A stretch of 64,000 nucleotides of DNA from Actinophytocola oryzae (GCF_004364325.1 NZ_SOCP01000022.1:124001-188000), one strand, 5' to 3'; positions 24,737 through 34,047 are shown, counted from the stretch's first letter. Notes: a model not told the origin generated them from the sequence alone. Made by a program: numbers and translations.

Positions 24737-27265
24737 TCACCGCGACAACAGCTGCGCGCACCTGATCAGGCCGAGGTGTGAGTACGCCTGCGGGTGGTTG
24801 CCCAGCGAGCGCTCCGCGATCGGGTCGTACTCCTCCGGCAGCAGCCCGGTCGGCCCCGCGGCGTCGACGATCTGCGCGAACAGGTCCTCCGCCTCCGGAC
24901 GGCGGCCGGTCAGCAGGTACGCCTCGATCATCCACGCGGCGCAGATGTGGAAGCCGCCCTCGTCGCCGGGCAGGCCGTCGTCGCGGTGGTAGCGGTACAC
25001 CGTCGACCCGCTGCGCAGCTCGGCCTCCGTCGCCGTCACCGTCGCGTGGAACCGCTCGTCACTCGGGTCGAGCAGGCCGACCATGCCGATCAGCAGGGTC
25101 GCCGCGTCGAGGTCGGTCCCGTCGTAGGCGGTCGTGAACGACTGGACCTCGTCGTTCCAGCCCTTGGTCAGGACGTCCTCGGCGATCGTGTCCCGCAGCC
25201 CCGGCCACGTCGGCTCGACCTCGCGGCCGTAGGTCTCGGCCAGCTTGACCGCGCGGTCGATCGTCAGCCAGCACATGACCTTCGAGTACACGTGGTGGCG
25301 CGGCCGGTGCCGCTCCTCCCAGATGCCGTGGTCCGGCTCGTGCCAGCGCCGCGCCACGGCCTCGGCCATCGCGCACACCATGCGCCAGTCGTCGTCGGTG
25401 AGCTTGCCCCTGGCCTCGGACAGTGCCGTGACGAGGTCGACCACCGGTCCGAACACGTCCAGCTGCACCTGCTGGTTGGCGAGGTTGCCGACACGCACCG
25501 GCCGCGAGCCCGCGTAACCGGGCAGGGTGTCGATCACGGCCTCGGCGGGCAGCGTCGTGCCCGCGATCGTGTACAGCGGGTGCAGCAGCTCGGGGCCGGG
25601 CAGCGTGGCCAGGACACCGTGCAGCCAGCCGAGGAACTTCTCCGCCTCGCTGATCGAGCCGACCGACACCAGCGCCTTCGCGGTCATCGCGCCGTCACGC
25701 AGCCAGCAGTAGCGGTAGTCCCAGTTGCGGACGCCGCCGACCTCCTCGGGCAGCGACGTCGTCGCGGCGGCCATGATCGCGCCGGTGTCGTCGTGGCACA
25801 GGCCCCGCAGGGTCAGCGCGGACCGCGCGACCAGGTCCTTCTCGACCTGCGGCAGCGAGAGGCCGTCGAGCCACTCGCTCCAGTACCGCGCCGACCGCGC
25901 GGCGCGCTCCGACTCGTCGACCTCGTGTCGGGTGAGGTCGTTGGTGCCGCACCGCAGCTCCATCACAACCGGCTGGTCCTGCGACGGCCGCACCACCGCG
26001 CGTGCCGTGTCGTGCATGCCGTCGGAGGAGATCTCCCACTGGACGCCCGGGGCCCGCAGCACGACCGGGTCCGAGGTACCGAGCACCCGCAGCCCGTCGG
26101 CCGACGGGATCAGCCGGACCTGCACCTGCGCGAACTCCGGCCGCGGCGCGAACTCGACCACGAACGGCGTGTTGCCGGAGATGACCCGCACCAGGTCGGT
26201 GCGGTGCGCGTTGGCGTAGTGGTCGAGGTAGTCGGTGACCAGCAGCCCGGACCAGCGGGTCTCGACGGTCATCGTGCCCGGCAGGTAGCGCTGGCCAAGC
26301 GGCAGACCGCCCCGCTCCGGCCTGATCGAGAAGTGGCCCGCCGACGGGCCGCCGAGCAGGTCGGCGAACACCGCGGCCGAGTCCGGCTCCGGGTGGCACA
26401 GCCAGGTCAGGCGCGCGTCCGGGGTGAGCAGCGCGATCGACCGCTCGCTGGCGAGCATCGTCAGCCGCTCGATCGGCGGGGCCTGCTCGCCGTAGAGCCA
26501 GGTGCGGCGCTCCTCCAGCAGGAACGCCAGCACCATGCCGACCTGCACCGGGTCGGCGATGCGGAACCCGGCGAGCGTCTCGCCGTCGCCGACCTTCACA
26601 CCGAGGTCCGGGCCGGACAGGCGGGCGAACGCCTTCTCGTCGGTGACGTCGTCGCCGAGGAACACCGCGGCGGTCGCGCCGAGCTGGTGGCGCAGCGTGT
26701 CGAGCGCGCGGCCCTTGTCCGTCTGCACGACGGCGAGCTCGATGACGGCCTTGCCCTCGGTGATCTGCACGCCGTCCCACGTGCACGGCCCCTCGCGGAC
26801 CGCGGTGTTGACCTGGTCGGCGACGGCGGCCTCGGCGCGGCGGGTGTGCACGGCGATGCTGGCAGGCTTGATCTCCAGCTGGACGCCGTCGGCGCCGTCG
26901 GTGATCCGCTCCAGCTCGGTCTCCAGACGCCGGTGCAGGCCCCTGGCCTGGGCGTCGAGGGCGTGCACGAAGCCGATGTCGAACTCCGACCCGTGGCTGC
27001 CGACGAGGTGGACCTCGGCAGGCAACCGGGACAGAGTGGCCAGGTCACGCAGTGCGCGCCCGGAGATCACGGCGGTGGTGGTCTCGTGCAGTGCGGCGAG
27101 CGAGCGCAGTGCCCCGACCGACTCGGTCATGGGCCGAGCCTGGTCCGGGTTCTCGACGATCGGCGCGAGCGTGCCGTCGTAGTCGCAGGCAACCAGGAGA
27201 CGCGGCGTGCGCGCGATCTGGACAATGGCCCTGCGCAGCTCAGCAGGCAGCGCCTCAGCGGTCAT
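24737..27265 (-). CDS. otsB: trehalose-phosphatase (OtsB) fused to GH15 glucoamylase/trehalase-like domain
   Basis: An 842-residue fusion. Residues about 1-250 are a HAD-type trehalose-6-phosphatase: nucleophile motif ACDYDGTLAPI (Asp28, Asp30), TAVISGRAL, EIKPASIAVHTRRAE and FLGDDVTDEKAF. Residues about 255-842 are a glycoside hydrolase family 15 protein: RNWDYRYCWLRDGA, the general acid region GIWEERHRPRHHVYSKVMCW, and the late Glu in LLPEEYDPIAERSLGNHPQAYSHLGL. Several mycobacterial trehalases belong to GH15, so the tail may hydrolyse trehalose or an alpha-glucan. The start ATG 27265 is favoured over an upstream GTG without a ribosome-binding site. It is downstream of otsA in the same direction, 133 bp away. 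Confidence 0.9.
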   Translation of the reverse strand: MTAEALPAELRRAIVQIARTPRLLVACDYDGTLAPIVENPDQARPMTESVGALRSLAALHETTTAVISGRALRDLATLSRLPAEVHLVGSHGSEFDIGFVHALDAQARGLHRRLETELERITDGADGVQLEIKPASIAVHTRRAEAAVADQVNTAVREGPCTWDGVQITEGKAVIELAVVQTDKGRALDTLRHQLGATAAVFLGDDVTDEKAFARLSGPDLGVKVGDGETLAGFRIADPVQVGMVLAFLLEERRTWLYGEQAPPIERLTMLASERSIALLTPDARLTWLCHPEPDSAAVFADLLGGPSAGHFSIRPERGGLPLGQRYLPGTMTVETRWSGLLVTDYLDHYANAHRTDLVRVISGNTPFVVEFAPRPEFAQVQVRLIPSADGLRVLGTSDPVVLRAPGVQWEISSDGMHDTARAVVRPSQDQPVVMELRCGTNDLTRHEVDESERAARSARYWSEWLDGLSLPQVEKDLVARSALTLRGLCHDDTGAIMAAATTSLPEEVGGVRNWDYRYCWLRDGAMTAKALVSVGSISEAEKFLGWLHGVLATLPGPELLHPLYTIAGTTLPAEAVIDTLPGYAGSRPVRVGNLANQQVQLDVFGPVVDLVTALSEARGKLTDDDWRMVCAMAEAVARRWHEPDHGIWEERHRPRHHVYSKVMCWLTIDRAVKLAETYGREVEPTWPGLRDTIAEDVLTKGWNDEVQSFTTAYDGTDLDAATLLIGMVGLLDPSDERFHATVTATEAELRSGSTVYRYHRDDGLPGDEGGFHICAAWMIEAYLLTGRRPEAEDLFAQIVDAAGPTGLLPEEYDPIAERSLGNHPQAYSHLGLIRCAQLLSR

Positions 27266-27398
27266 GGTCACGGTCGTCTTCGACTCTCTGGCGGGCGGGT
27301 TGTGTGCGATTTCAAAGGCTGGCACACGATGGCAGAGCGGAACTGTATCGCCCGTCCGAGGCCGCTACTCGTCCTGTCCGAGAGTGGCCGGTGAACAC

Positions 27399-28847
27399 TC
27401 AGCTGAGCAGTTCCGATGACGGCTGGAGCGCGTCCAGGAAGGACCTGGCCCAGCGGTCGACGTCATGGGTGAGCACCTGGCGGCGCAGCGCCCGCATCCG
27501 GCGCCTGCCCTCGGCGGGGTCCACCTCCAGCGCGGACTCCATGGCGTTCTTCACCCCGTCCAGGTCGTGCGGGTTGACCAGGAACGCACTCGTCAGCTCG
27601 GCCGCCGCGCCCGCGAACTCCGACAGCACGAGCGCCCCGCCCAGGTCGTGCCGGCACGCCACGTACTCCTTGCAGACGAGGTTCATGCCGTCGCGGACCG
27701 GTGTGACGAGCATGACGTCCGCCGCCGAGAAGAACGCGGCCAGCTCCTTGCGGTTGATCGACTGGTGCAGGTAGTGCACCACCGGGTGGCCGACCCGGCC
27801 GAACTCGCCGTTGATGCGGCTCACTACCTGCTCGATCTCGCCACGCATCCGCTGGTAGTGCTCGACCCGCTCACGGCTCGGCGTGGCGAGCTGCACCATG
27901 ACGACCTCGGTCGGGTCGATCCGCCCCTCGGACAGCAGCTCCTGGAGCGCGTAGAGGCGGACGTCGATGCCCTTGGTGTAGTCGAGCCGGTCGACGCCCA
28001 GGATGATCTTGCGGGGGTTGCCGAGGTCCGATCTGATCTGTCTGGTCCGCTGGATGACATCGCGGCTGCGGGACAGCGTGTCCAGGCCGCTCGCGTCGAT
28101 CGAGATGGGGAACGCGCCGACCCGCACACTGCGGTCGCCGACCTGGACCACACCCGGCCTCGTCCGCACGCCCACCGCGCCGCGGCTCGGCTCCAGACCG
28201 ATCAGCCTGCGCACCAGCCACAGGTAGTTCTGCGCGCCACCCGGCCGGTGGAAGCCGATCAGGTCCGCGCCGAGCAGGCCCTGGATGATCTCGCGCCGCC
28301 ACGGCAGCTGCATGAACAGCTCCGTCGGCGGGAACGGGATGTGCAGGAAGAAGCCGATCCGCAGGTCGGGCCGCTGCTCGCGCAGCATGGCAGGCACCAG
28401 TTGCAGCTGGTAGTCCTGCACCCACACGATGGCGCCGTCGGCCGCGATCTGCGCCACGGCGTCCGCGAACCGCTGGTTGACCTTGACGTAGGAGTTCCAC
28501 CATTCCCGGTCGAACACGGGCGAGGCCACGACGTCGTGGTACAGCGGCCAGAGGGTGCCGTTGGAGAAGCCCTCGTAGTAGAGGCGCACCTCGTCGGAGG
28601 TCAGCATCACCGGGTGCAGCCAGATGCCGTCCTCGGCGAACTTGTCGACCTCCACGTCCGCGACGCCCGGCCAGCCGACCCACGCCCCGCTGTTGCGCTG
28701 CAGGAAGGGCTGCAGGGCGCTGACCAGCCCACCAGGGCTGTGTTTCCACCGTTCGGTGCCGTCCGGCAGCCGTTCGAGGTCGACCGGCAGCCGGTTCGCC
28801 ACGACGATGAAATCCGCCCCGCCACTGTTGCTGATCTCGGTGCTCAC
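27399..28847 (-). CDS. otsA: alpha,alpha-trehalose-phosphate synthase (UDP-forming)
   Basis: GT20 glycosyltransferase making trehalose-6-phosphate from a nucleotide-glucose and glucose-6-phosphate; 482 residues. Visible motifs are IVVANRLPVDL, the glycine-rich KHSPGGLVSAL, WVQDYQLQLVPAMLR, FLHIPFPPTELF, GVDRLDYTKGIDVRL, and the C-terminal donor site VTPVRDGMNLVCKEYVACR. The GTG start at 28847 has AGGAGG upstream. With the following OtsB domain it forms the OtsAB trehalose route. Confidence 0.96.
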   Translation of the reverse strand: MSTEISNSGGADFIVVANRLPVDLERLPDGTERWKHSPGGLVSALQPFLQRNSGAWVGWPGVADVEVDKFAEDGIWLHPVMLTSDEVRLYYEGFSNGTLWPLYHDVVASPVFDREWWNSYVKVNQRFADAVAQIAADGAIVWVQDYQLQLVPAMLREQRPDLRIGFFLHIPFPPTELFMQLPWRREIIQGLLGADLIGFHRPGGAQNYLWLVRRLIGLEPSRGAVGVRTRPGVVQVGDRSVRVGAFPISIDASGLDTLSRSRDVIQRTRQIRSDLGNPRKIILGVDRLDYTKGIDVRLYALQELLSEGRIDPTEVVMVQLATPSRERVEHYQRMRGEIEQVVSRINGEFGRVGHPVVHYLHQSINRKELAAFFSAADVMLVTPVRDGMNLVCKEYVACRHDLGGALVLSEFAGAAAELTSAFLVNPHDLDGVKNAMESALEVDPAEGRRRMRALRRQVLTHDVDRWARSFLDALQPSSELLS

Positions 28848-28942
28848 GCCGAGCGTGCCTCCTCGATAAGAGTCGGCTTCTGAGATTAGTCAACAATTCG
28901 CGGTTATGGGTGGTCGAAGGTGCCCGGCAACACACGGATGGC

Positions 28943-29311
28943 TCAGAAATACGGGTTGTAGATCCACTTCGTGTGCCAGGCGGGCGCCTCGTCCCGGCGG
29001 AAGACCACCCGCACCGCCCACAGCGGCCTCGCGGTCTCGATGTCCAGGTGCGTGGCGGGTTCGTGCCTCGGCATCCTGGCGACGACGTCCGAACGCGCGG
29101 TGTCGTAGCCCGTGCCGCTCTCGTTGCGGTGCTTGAACTCGAAACGCGCGACCGCGAGCCTGCCCGTCGACGGTGCCAGCAGGTTCACGTAGACCGGGGC
29201 CAGTCCGTACCTGTCCCGCCACTCCCCGCTCCAGTACACGGTCAACCCGCCCGCGGACTTCGTGAGGGCGAACGAGGCCGCCAGTGGTTTCAGCACCTTG
29301 GTGCGAGTCAT
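28943..29311 (-). CDS. hypothetical protein (122 aa)
   Basis: Not recognised. The protein is basic and rich in aromatic residues, with predicted beta strands (LTVYWSGEWRDRYGLAPVYVNLL, RLAVARFEFKHRN, LWAVRVVFRRD) and an aromatic C-terminus WHTKWIYNPYF. There is no signal peptide or membrane helix. Third-position GC bias supports coding. It lies between otsA and osmC-like genes on the same strand, with gaps of about 80-95 bp. Confidence 0.6.
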   Translation of the reverse strand: MTRTKVLKPLAASFALTKSAGGLTVYWSGEWRDRYGLAPVYVNLLAPSTGRLAVARFEFKHRNESGTGYDTARSDVVARMPRHEPATHLDIETARPLWAVRVVFRRDEAPAWHTKWIYNPYF

Positions 29312-29394
29312 GCGTCCCCAGCCGTGCGTGGTTGATCCTGCGGACGAGGCTAGGGACGCTCACCCACCACCGGTACGAAGTTTCACACGCAGTT

Positions 29395-29811
29395 TCACGC
29401 GATCGTGGTACGGACCTCGGTGCCCAACTCCACCGTGCGACTGACCGTGCACAGCCGGTCGTGCGAGAGCCGCACCGTCCTCGGCAGGAGCGTGCGTGCC
29501 TCGTCGCCCGCCGGACCCTCCGGGAACTCCACGTCGAAGGTCACCGCCAGATTCGTCATGCGGTTGCCCTCCTCCCTGTCCGACACCTTGTCGCCGCTCA
29601 CGGTCACCGTGAACCGGGTCGGCTCGGCACGCCGGCTCGTCACGGTGTCCGTGTCGATGGACGTACACGCGCCGATCGCGGCGAGCAGCAGCTCAACCGG
29701 GGTGAAGTCGTCACCACCCACCGGCAACGTGCCGCCACGCTCGTTGTGCACCACGTACTTCCCCGTCGACACACGGTCGATCCGCACCGACCGGAAGCTG
29801 GAGTCCGTCAT
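29395..29811 (-). CDS. OsmC family protein
   Basis: A 138-residue OsmC/Ohr-fold protein, probably a thiol-dependent peroxidase or related redox protein. The two conserved cysteines are present in LLAAIGACTSID (about residue 48) and in HDRLCTVSRTV (about residue 119). The start at 29811 is chosen because the fold begins there; an upstream in-frame extension lacks support. It ends before tRNA-Thr, which is on the opposite strand and starts about 95 bp upstream of its start codon. Confidence 0.87.
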   Translation of the reverse strand: MTDSSFRSVRIDRVSTGKYVVHNERGGTLPVGGDDFTPVELLLAAIGACTSIDTDTVTSRRAEPTRFTVTVSGDKVSDREEGNRMTNLAVTFDVEFPEGPAGDEARTLLPRTVRLSHDRLCTVSRTVELGTEVRTTIA

Positions 29812-29904
29812 GCCGCCACCGTAGCTACACGATTCCCCCACAGCCGACACACCGCCGCCTGGAGTAGCCGTGCCCTAGGATGGTCCCGACTCCCCACGAG
29901 TCAC

Positions 29905-29977
<73 letters not shown>

Positions 29978-30104
29978 CAACCCTGGGTGCACCCTGCTCG
30001 CGGAGGGCGCTCGCCGTTGGGTTTCGCGTTGTACCGGGGGGCCGAGCCCCCCGCGCCCCCCACGGTGCGGTTGGTGCTGACCCGGCGTGGTTTCGTTTGC
30101 GTCC

Positions 30105-30168
30105 GCGCTTCCGCGCTTCCGCGCTTCCGCGCTTCCGCGCTTCCGCGCTTCCGCGCTTCCGCGCTTCC
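30105..30168. repeat. 8-bp tandem repeat, eight exact copies
   Basis: The unit GCGCTTCC is repeated eight times without a mismatch over 64 bp, about 130 bp downstream of tRNA-Thr. The unit length is not a multiple of three and no supported gene spans it. Such short perfect arrays can change copy number by slippage. It lies roughly 50 bp before the GTG of the peptidoglycan-binding pseudogene, so it could sit in its promoter region. Confidence 0.9.
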
Positions 30169-30215
30169 GCTTCGTGTTCGCTCTTCCTTCCTCTTTTCTC
30201 CTTTCGTTGTGTTTC

Positions 30216-30720
30216 GTGACCAAGACGTTCGTGCTTTCTGCTGTTGTGCTCGCTTTCCTTACTGGTGGGATGACTGCTGTGGTCAGTGGTGGCTGTGGTG
30301 CCTGCTGTGGACTGCGAGGGCACCAGCGAGACGTCTGCTGCGCTCGCGGGGGCAGCGGCCGCAGTCAACTATGGTGACCAGGGGCAGCATGTGCTTGCAC
30401 TGCAGCTGGCGTTGCGCGTTGAGGGGTGGCAGGCGCTTGTCGGCCGGAAGTCGACGACGAGCACCGGTGGCACCCTCGGTTACCAGCCCACCTTCACGCT
30501 GCAGCCGGGTGAGCACAGCCAGGAAAGGTTTCCGCGCTTCTCGACATGCTCCAGCGAATCTTCCCCTACGCTGACGACAGCCACCTCTTCGACGACCACA
30601 ACGACTCTTACGCACCCGTGCTCCGGGCTGTGGTGCGTGATTTCCAGGTGCGTGCCGGAATCAGTCCGAGTCGCATTGTCGGGCCGAAGACCGTCGCCGC
30701 GATGAACGAGGTCATCTCGG
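30216..30720 (+). pseudogene. frameshifted secreted peptidoglycan-binding domain protein
   Basis: Homology-like pieces of one protein lie in two frames. The first piece from GTG 30216 is a signal peptide (VTKTFVLSAVVLAFLTGGMTAV). Then a +1 frame carries AAAVNYGDQGQHVLALQLALRVEGWQALVG, the start of a PG_binding_1-like domain. After about 30,500 the original frame resumes with VLRAVVRDFQVRAGISPSRIVGPKTVAAMNEV, its end. At least two compensating frame changes are needed to join them, so this is either a pseudogene or contains sequencing errors. The end is approximate. Confidence 0.6.
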
Positions 30721-30874
30721 TCTCCGATCGTGGCGGTGCGGGCACGGCGTGTGCTCGCCCCGTCCCGTTCCGTGTTCGCCTAGATTTCTCGGCGGCAGAT
30801 GTCGAGACCCCGGCGGCGGCTCCGACTCCCTGTCGAACCGCGCCGGAACGGGCGCCCGACACAAGGAGCAGCGC

Positions 30875-31240
30875 GTGAAGTATCTCCTGATCATGCAGGT
30901 CAACCCCAGCGTCCTCGAAGCGCTCACCGACGAGGAGCGGGACGAGATCGGGGCAGGCCACGGTGCCTTCATGGAGGCCATCCAGGAGTCGGGGGAGTTC
31001 ATCCTCACCCAGGCGCTGGCCGATCCCACCAACAGCAAGGTCGTGCACGGGGGCAGCACCCCCGCGGTGACCGACGGGCCGTTTCTCGAGGCCAAGGAGT
31101 TCATGGGCGGGTTCTACCTGATCGACTGCGAGAGCGACGAGCGTGCGGTCGAGCTCGCCCAGCTCATCCCGGACACCAGAATCAAGGGGCTCGCCATCGA
31201 GATCCGGCCCGTCATGTTCTCGGCCGGTGCCGATCTGTGA
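30875..31240 (+). CDS. YciI-like (DGPF domain) protein
   Basis: A 121-residue ferredoxin-fold protein of the YCII/DGPF family; the diagnostic TDGPFLEAKEFMGGFYLIDC is at about residues 68-87. The GTG start at 30875 has AAGGAG upstream. It precedes a sigma factor gene by 7 bp. In actinobacteria, DGPF proteins are characteristically linked with ECF42 sigma factors; their biochemical role is not established. Confidence 0.88.
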   Translation: MKYLLIMQVNPSVLEALTDEERDEIGAGHGAFMEAIQESGEFILTQALADPTNSKVVHGGSTPAVTDGPFLEAKEFMGGFYLIDCESDERAVELAQLIPDTRIKGLAIEIRPVMFSAGADL

Positions 31241-31247
31241 GTCCGCG

Positions 31248-32438
31248 ATGACGGAAGCCCGTGAGGTCGAGGACCTGCTGCGTCGGCTGGCGCCGCGGGT
31301 CCTCGGCACACTCGTCCGCAGACACGGGCAGTTCGACGCCTGTGAGGACGCCGTGCAGGAGGCGTTGCTCGCGGCGTCGCTCCAGTGGCCTGCCGACGGT
31401 GTGCCCGGCGAGCCCCTCGGCTGGCTCGTCACCGTCGCGGGCCGTCGGCTCACCGACCAGTGGCGCAGCGAGGCGGCCCGCAGGCGGCGCGAGCTGACGG
31501 TCTCCACCGAGCCGGAACCCGACGAGGACCTGAACCGCCACGTCGACGACACGCTCGAGCTGCTGTTCATGTGCTGCCACCCCGAGCTGCCCGCGCCGTC
31601 CCAGGTCGCGCTCACGCTGCGTGCCGTCGGCGGCCTCACCACCGCGGAGATCGCGAGCGCCTTCCTGGTGCCGGAGCCGACGATGGCCCAGCGCATCAGC
31701 CGTGCGAAGCAGAAGATCAAGGGCCACGGCTTCCCGTCGGGGCCCGAGCGCCTGCCCGCCGTCCTGCACGTCCTGTACCTGGTCTTCAACGAGGGCTACA
31801 ACACGACCTCGGGCCCCGACCTGCAGCGCGTCGAACTGACCGAGGAGGCGATACGCCTCACCAGGGAGGTCCACACCCTCATGCCGGAGGAAGGCGAGGT
31901 CGCCGGCCTGCTCGCGTTGATGCTGCTCACCGACGCTCGCCGCGCCACCCGCACGACCGAGACAGGCGCCCTGGTCCCGCTCGAGGAGCAGGACCGCACC
32001 CGCTGGGACCGCGCACGTATAGAAGAAGGTGTGGCCCTCGTCAGCCGCACACTGGCCGTGTCCCCGCCCGGCCCCTACCAGCTGCAGGCCGCGATCGCCG
32101 CCATCCACGACGAGTCCCCGAGCACCGGGGACACCGACTGGGCGCAGATCCTCGTCCTGTACAAGATCCTCGACCGCATGGCGCCGAACCCGATGGTCAC
32201 GCTGAACCGCGCCATCGCGACGGCCATGGTCCACGGCGCGCCTGCCGGCCTCGCGCTGCTCGCGTCGCTCGACGAGGACAGGCGGATGGCGGGCCACTAC
32301 CGCCTCGACGCCGTCCGCGCCCACCTCCTCGACATGGCCGGCGAGCACGAACAGGCACGCGAGCACTACCGCAAAGCGGCGAAACGGACGTTCAGCCTGC
32401 CGGAGCGGGAGTACCTGTTACGGAAAACCTCAGGGTAA
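31248..32438 (+). CDS. ECF42-type RNA polymerase sigma factor with long C-terminal extension
   Basis: A 396-residue sigma factor. Region 2 (about 5-75) and region 4 (about 105-165: LPAPSQVALTLRAVGGLTTAEIASAFLVPEPTMAQRISRAKQKIK) are followed by about 200 residues of helical extension (DUF6596/TPR-like), with NEGYNTTSGPDLQRVELTEEAIRLTR and a terminal LDMAGEHEQAREHYRKAAKRT. In this group the extension, not a separate anti-sigma factor, is thought to control activity. The DGPF gene immediately upstream supports the ECF42 assignment. Confidence 0.9.
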   Translation: MTEAREVEDLLRRLAPRVLGTLVRRHGQFDACEDAVQEALLAASLQWPADGVPGEPLGWLVTVAGRRLTDQWRSEAARRRRELTVSTEPEPDEDLNRHVDDTLELLFMCCHPELPAPSQVALTLRAVGGLTTAEIASAFLVPEPTMAQRISRAKQKIKGHGFPSGPERLPAVLHVLYLVFNEGYNTTSGPDLQRVELTEEAIRLTREVHTLMPEEGEVAGLLALMLLTDARRATRTTETGALVPLEEQDRTRWDRARIEEGVALVSRTLAVSPPGPYQLQAAIAAIHDESPSTGDTDWAQILVLYKILDRMAPNPMVTLNRAIATAMVHGAPAGLALLASLDEDRRMAGHYRLDAVRAHLLDMAGEHEQAREHYRKAAKRTFSLPEREYLLRKTSG

Positions 32439-32778
32439 AACTGGGGTCTACCTCAATGTGAGGCGTCGAAATCCCGCCTACCGTCGATGTCATGGAGATC
32501 ACGAACCAGAGCGGTAGTGCAGGAGTTTCCCCACGTCGTGGACGTTCGTCCGGACCGTCGCCCGTACCGGGCCGGTCGCGGGGTTCACAAACCTGTGAAA
32601 AATATACCGCGAGAGCCGGGCCGTCAGGGGCGCGTGCGGCTCGTCGGCTCGTGACGACCACCGGGCACCACGGCGAAAAACTCAAGGTGACAGTCCGTTT
32701 ACCACTCGGGCCGTCCGGATCGAACCGCCACCTGGGCGGCTACTCTCGCGACCGGTTACTCAGTAAGGGGGTTTGGTC
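32439..32778. other. intergenic region before P450 gene
   Basis: About 340 bp. A short frame starting ATG at 32492 is Ser/Arg/Gly-rich and lacks a ribosome-binding site, so I do not call it. The last 20 bp contain the AGGGGG ribosome-binding site of the P450 gene. No terminator or operator is clear. Confidence 0.4.
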
Positions 32779-34047
32779 ATGGCAAGCATGCGTTCGAGGT
32801 TCATGACCTGGGCAACGCGCTGGTACCTGGCGCGTGCGTCCAAAAAGGGGTTCGACCTGTCGAGAATGGCGCTCCTGCCCGACTCGGCACTGCTGCCACT
32901 CAAGCGCGACGCACTCGACCCGGTGCCGGAGCTCGCCGAGATCCGGGTGTCGAAGCCGGTCAGCAAGCTGGAGATCCCGTTCGGGGTGAACGTGTGGCTC
33001 GTCACCGGCTACGAGGAGTCGAAGGCCGTTCTCAGCAACGCGAAGGCCTACAGCAACGACTTCGCCAACCTGGTCGGTCAGCACGGCGCGTCCGAGAGCC
33101 ACAGCCCCGGCGGTCTCGGGTTCGCGGACCCGCCGGAGCACACGAGGTTGCGCAAGCTCCTGACGCCGGAGTTCACCATGCGCCGCCTGTCGCGCCTCAC
33201 ACCGGGCATCAAGGCCATCATCGACCAGCAGCTCGACGCGATGGCCGCCGCGGAGGGGCCGGTCGACCTGGTCGAGTACTTCGCGCTCCCGATCCCGAGC
33301 CTGGTGATCTGCGAGCTGCTCGGGGTCCCGTACGACGACCGTGACGACTTCCAGCGCCTGTCCATGGCCCGCTTCGACCTGTTCGGAGGCGCGACCGCGT
33401 CGCTCGGCGCCATCTCGGAGTCCCTGGCCTACCTGACCGACGTCGTCAAGAAGCAACGCGCCGAGCCCGGCGACGGACTGCTCGGCATGATCATCAAGGA
33501 GCACGGCGACGAGGTCAGCGACCAGGAGCTGGCCGGCCTCGCCGACGGCGTCCTCACCGGCGGCTTCGAGACGACCGCGAGCATGCTCGCCCTCGGCGCC
33601 CTGGTGCTGCTCCAGGACCGCGACGCGTTCAAGCTCGTCCACGACGACGACGCCGCGATCCACGGCTTCGTCGAGGAGGTCCTGCGCTACCTGACGGTCG
33701 TGCAGGTCGCCTTCCCCCGGTTCGCCCGCGAGGACACCGAGGTCGCCGGGGTCCGGATCAGCAAGGGTGACGTGGTGATCGTCTCCCTTTCCGGCGCCGA
33801 CCGGGACCCGGCCATCGGCGAGGACCTGGACAGGGTCGACCCGCGTCGCGCCCCGACGTCCCACCTGGCCTTCGGCTACGGCGTGCACCGCTGCATCGGT
33901 GCGGAGCTGGCCCGCATGGAGCTGCGCGCGGCGTACCCCGCACTGCTGCGCCGCTTCCCGGAGATGCGCCTGGCCACGGACGACCTCACCTACCGGAAGG
34001 TTTCGATCGTCTACGGCTTAGAGGCCTTACCCGTGGTGCTCGGTTAG
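32779..34047 (+). CDS. cytochrome P450
   Basis: A 422-residue bacterial class I P450 monooxygenase. Visible motifs are the I-helix GVLTGGFETTASM, the ExxR motif EEVLRY, and the haem loop HLAFGYGVHRCIGAELAR with the axial Cys. The N-terminus has no membrane anchor. The ATG at 32779 follows AGGGGG. The stop codon overlaps that of the convergent ArsR gene. No ferredoxin or ferredoxin reductase gene lies nearby, so electrons must come from elsewhere. The substrate is unknown. Confidence 0.95.
   Translation: MASMRSRFMTWATRWYLARASKKGFDLSRMALLPDSALLPLKRDALDPVPELAEIRVSKPVSKLEIPFGVNVWLVTGYEESKAVLSNAKAYSNDFANLVGQHGASESHSPGGLGFADPPEHTRLRKLLTPEFTMRRLSRLTPGIKAIIDQQLDAMAAAEGPVDLVEYFALPIPSLVICELLGVPYDDRDDFQRLSMARFDLFGGATASLGAISESLAYLTDVVKKQRAEPGDGLLGMIIKEHGDEVSDQELAGLADGVLTGGFETTASMLALGALVLLQDRDAFKLVHDDDAAIHGFVEEVLRYLTVVQVAFPRFAREDTEVAGVRISKGDVVIVSLSGADRDPAIGEDLDRVDPRRAPTSHLAFGYGVHRCIGAELARMELRAAYPALLRRFPEMRLATDDLTYRKVSIVYGLEALPVVLG

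Noticed and set aside
24794..27394. Open frame of about 866 codons on the plus strand
   Set aside because: It is entirely antisense to the OtsB-GH15 fusion; composition is Arg/Gly/His-rich and no motif is present.
30105..30168. CRISPR-like array
   Set aside because: The units are 8 bp and directly adjacent with no spacers; this is a simple tandem repeat.
32492..32806. Small protein-coding gene upstream of the P450
   Set aside because: No ribosome-binding site, Ser/Arg/Gly-rich translation, and it overlaps the P450 start in another frame.
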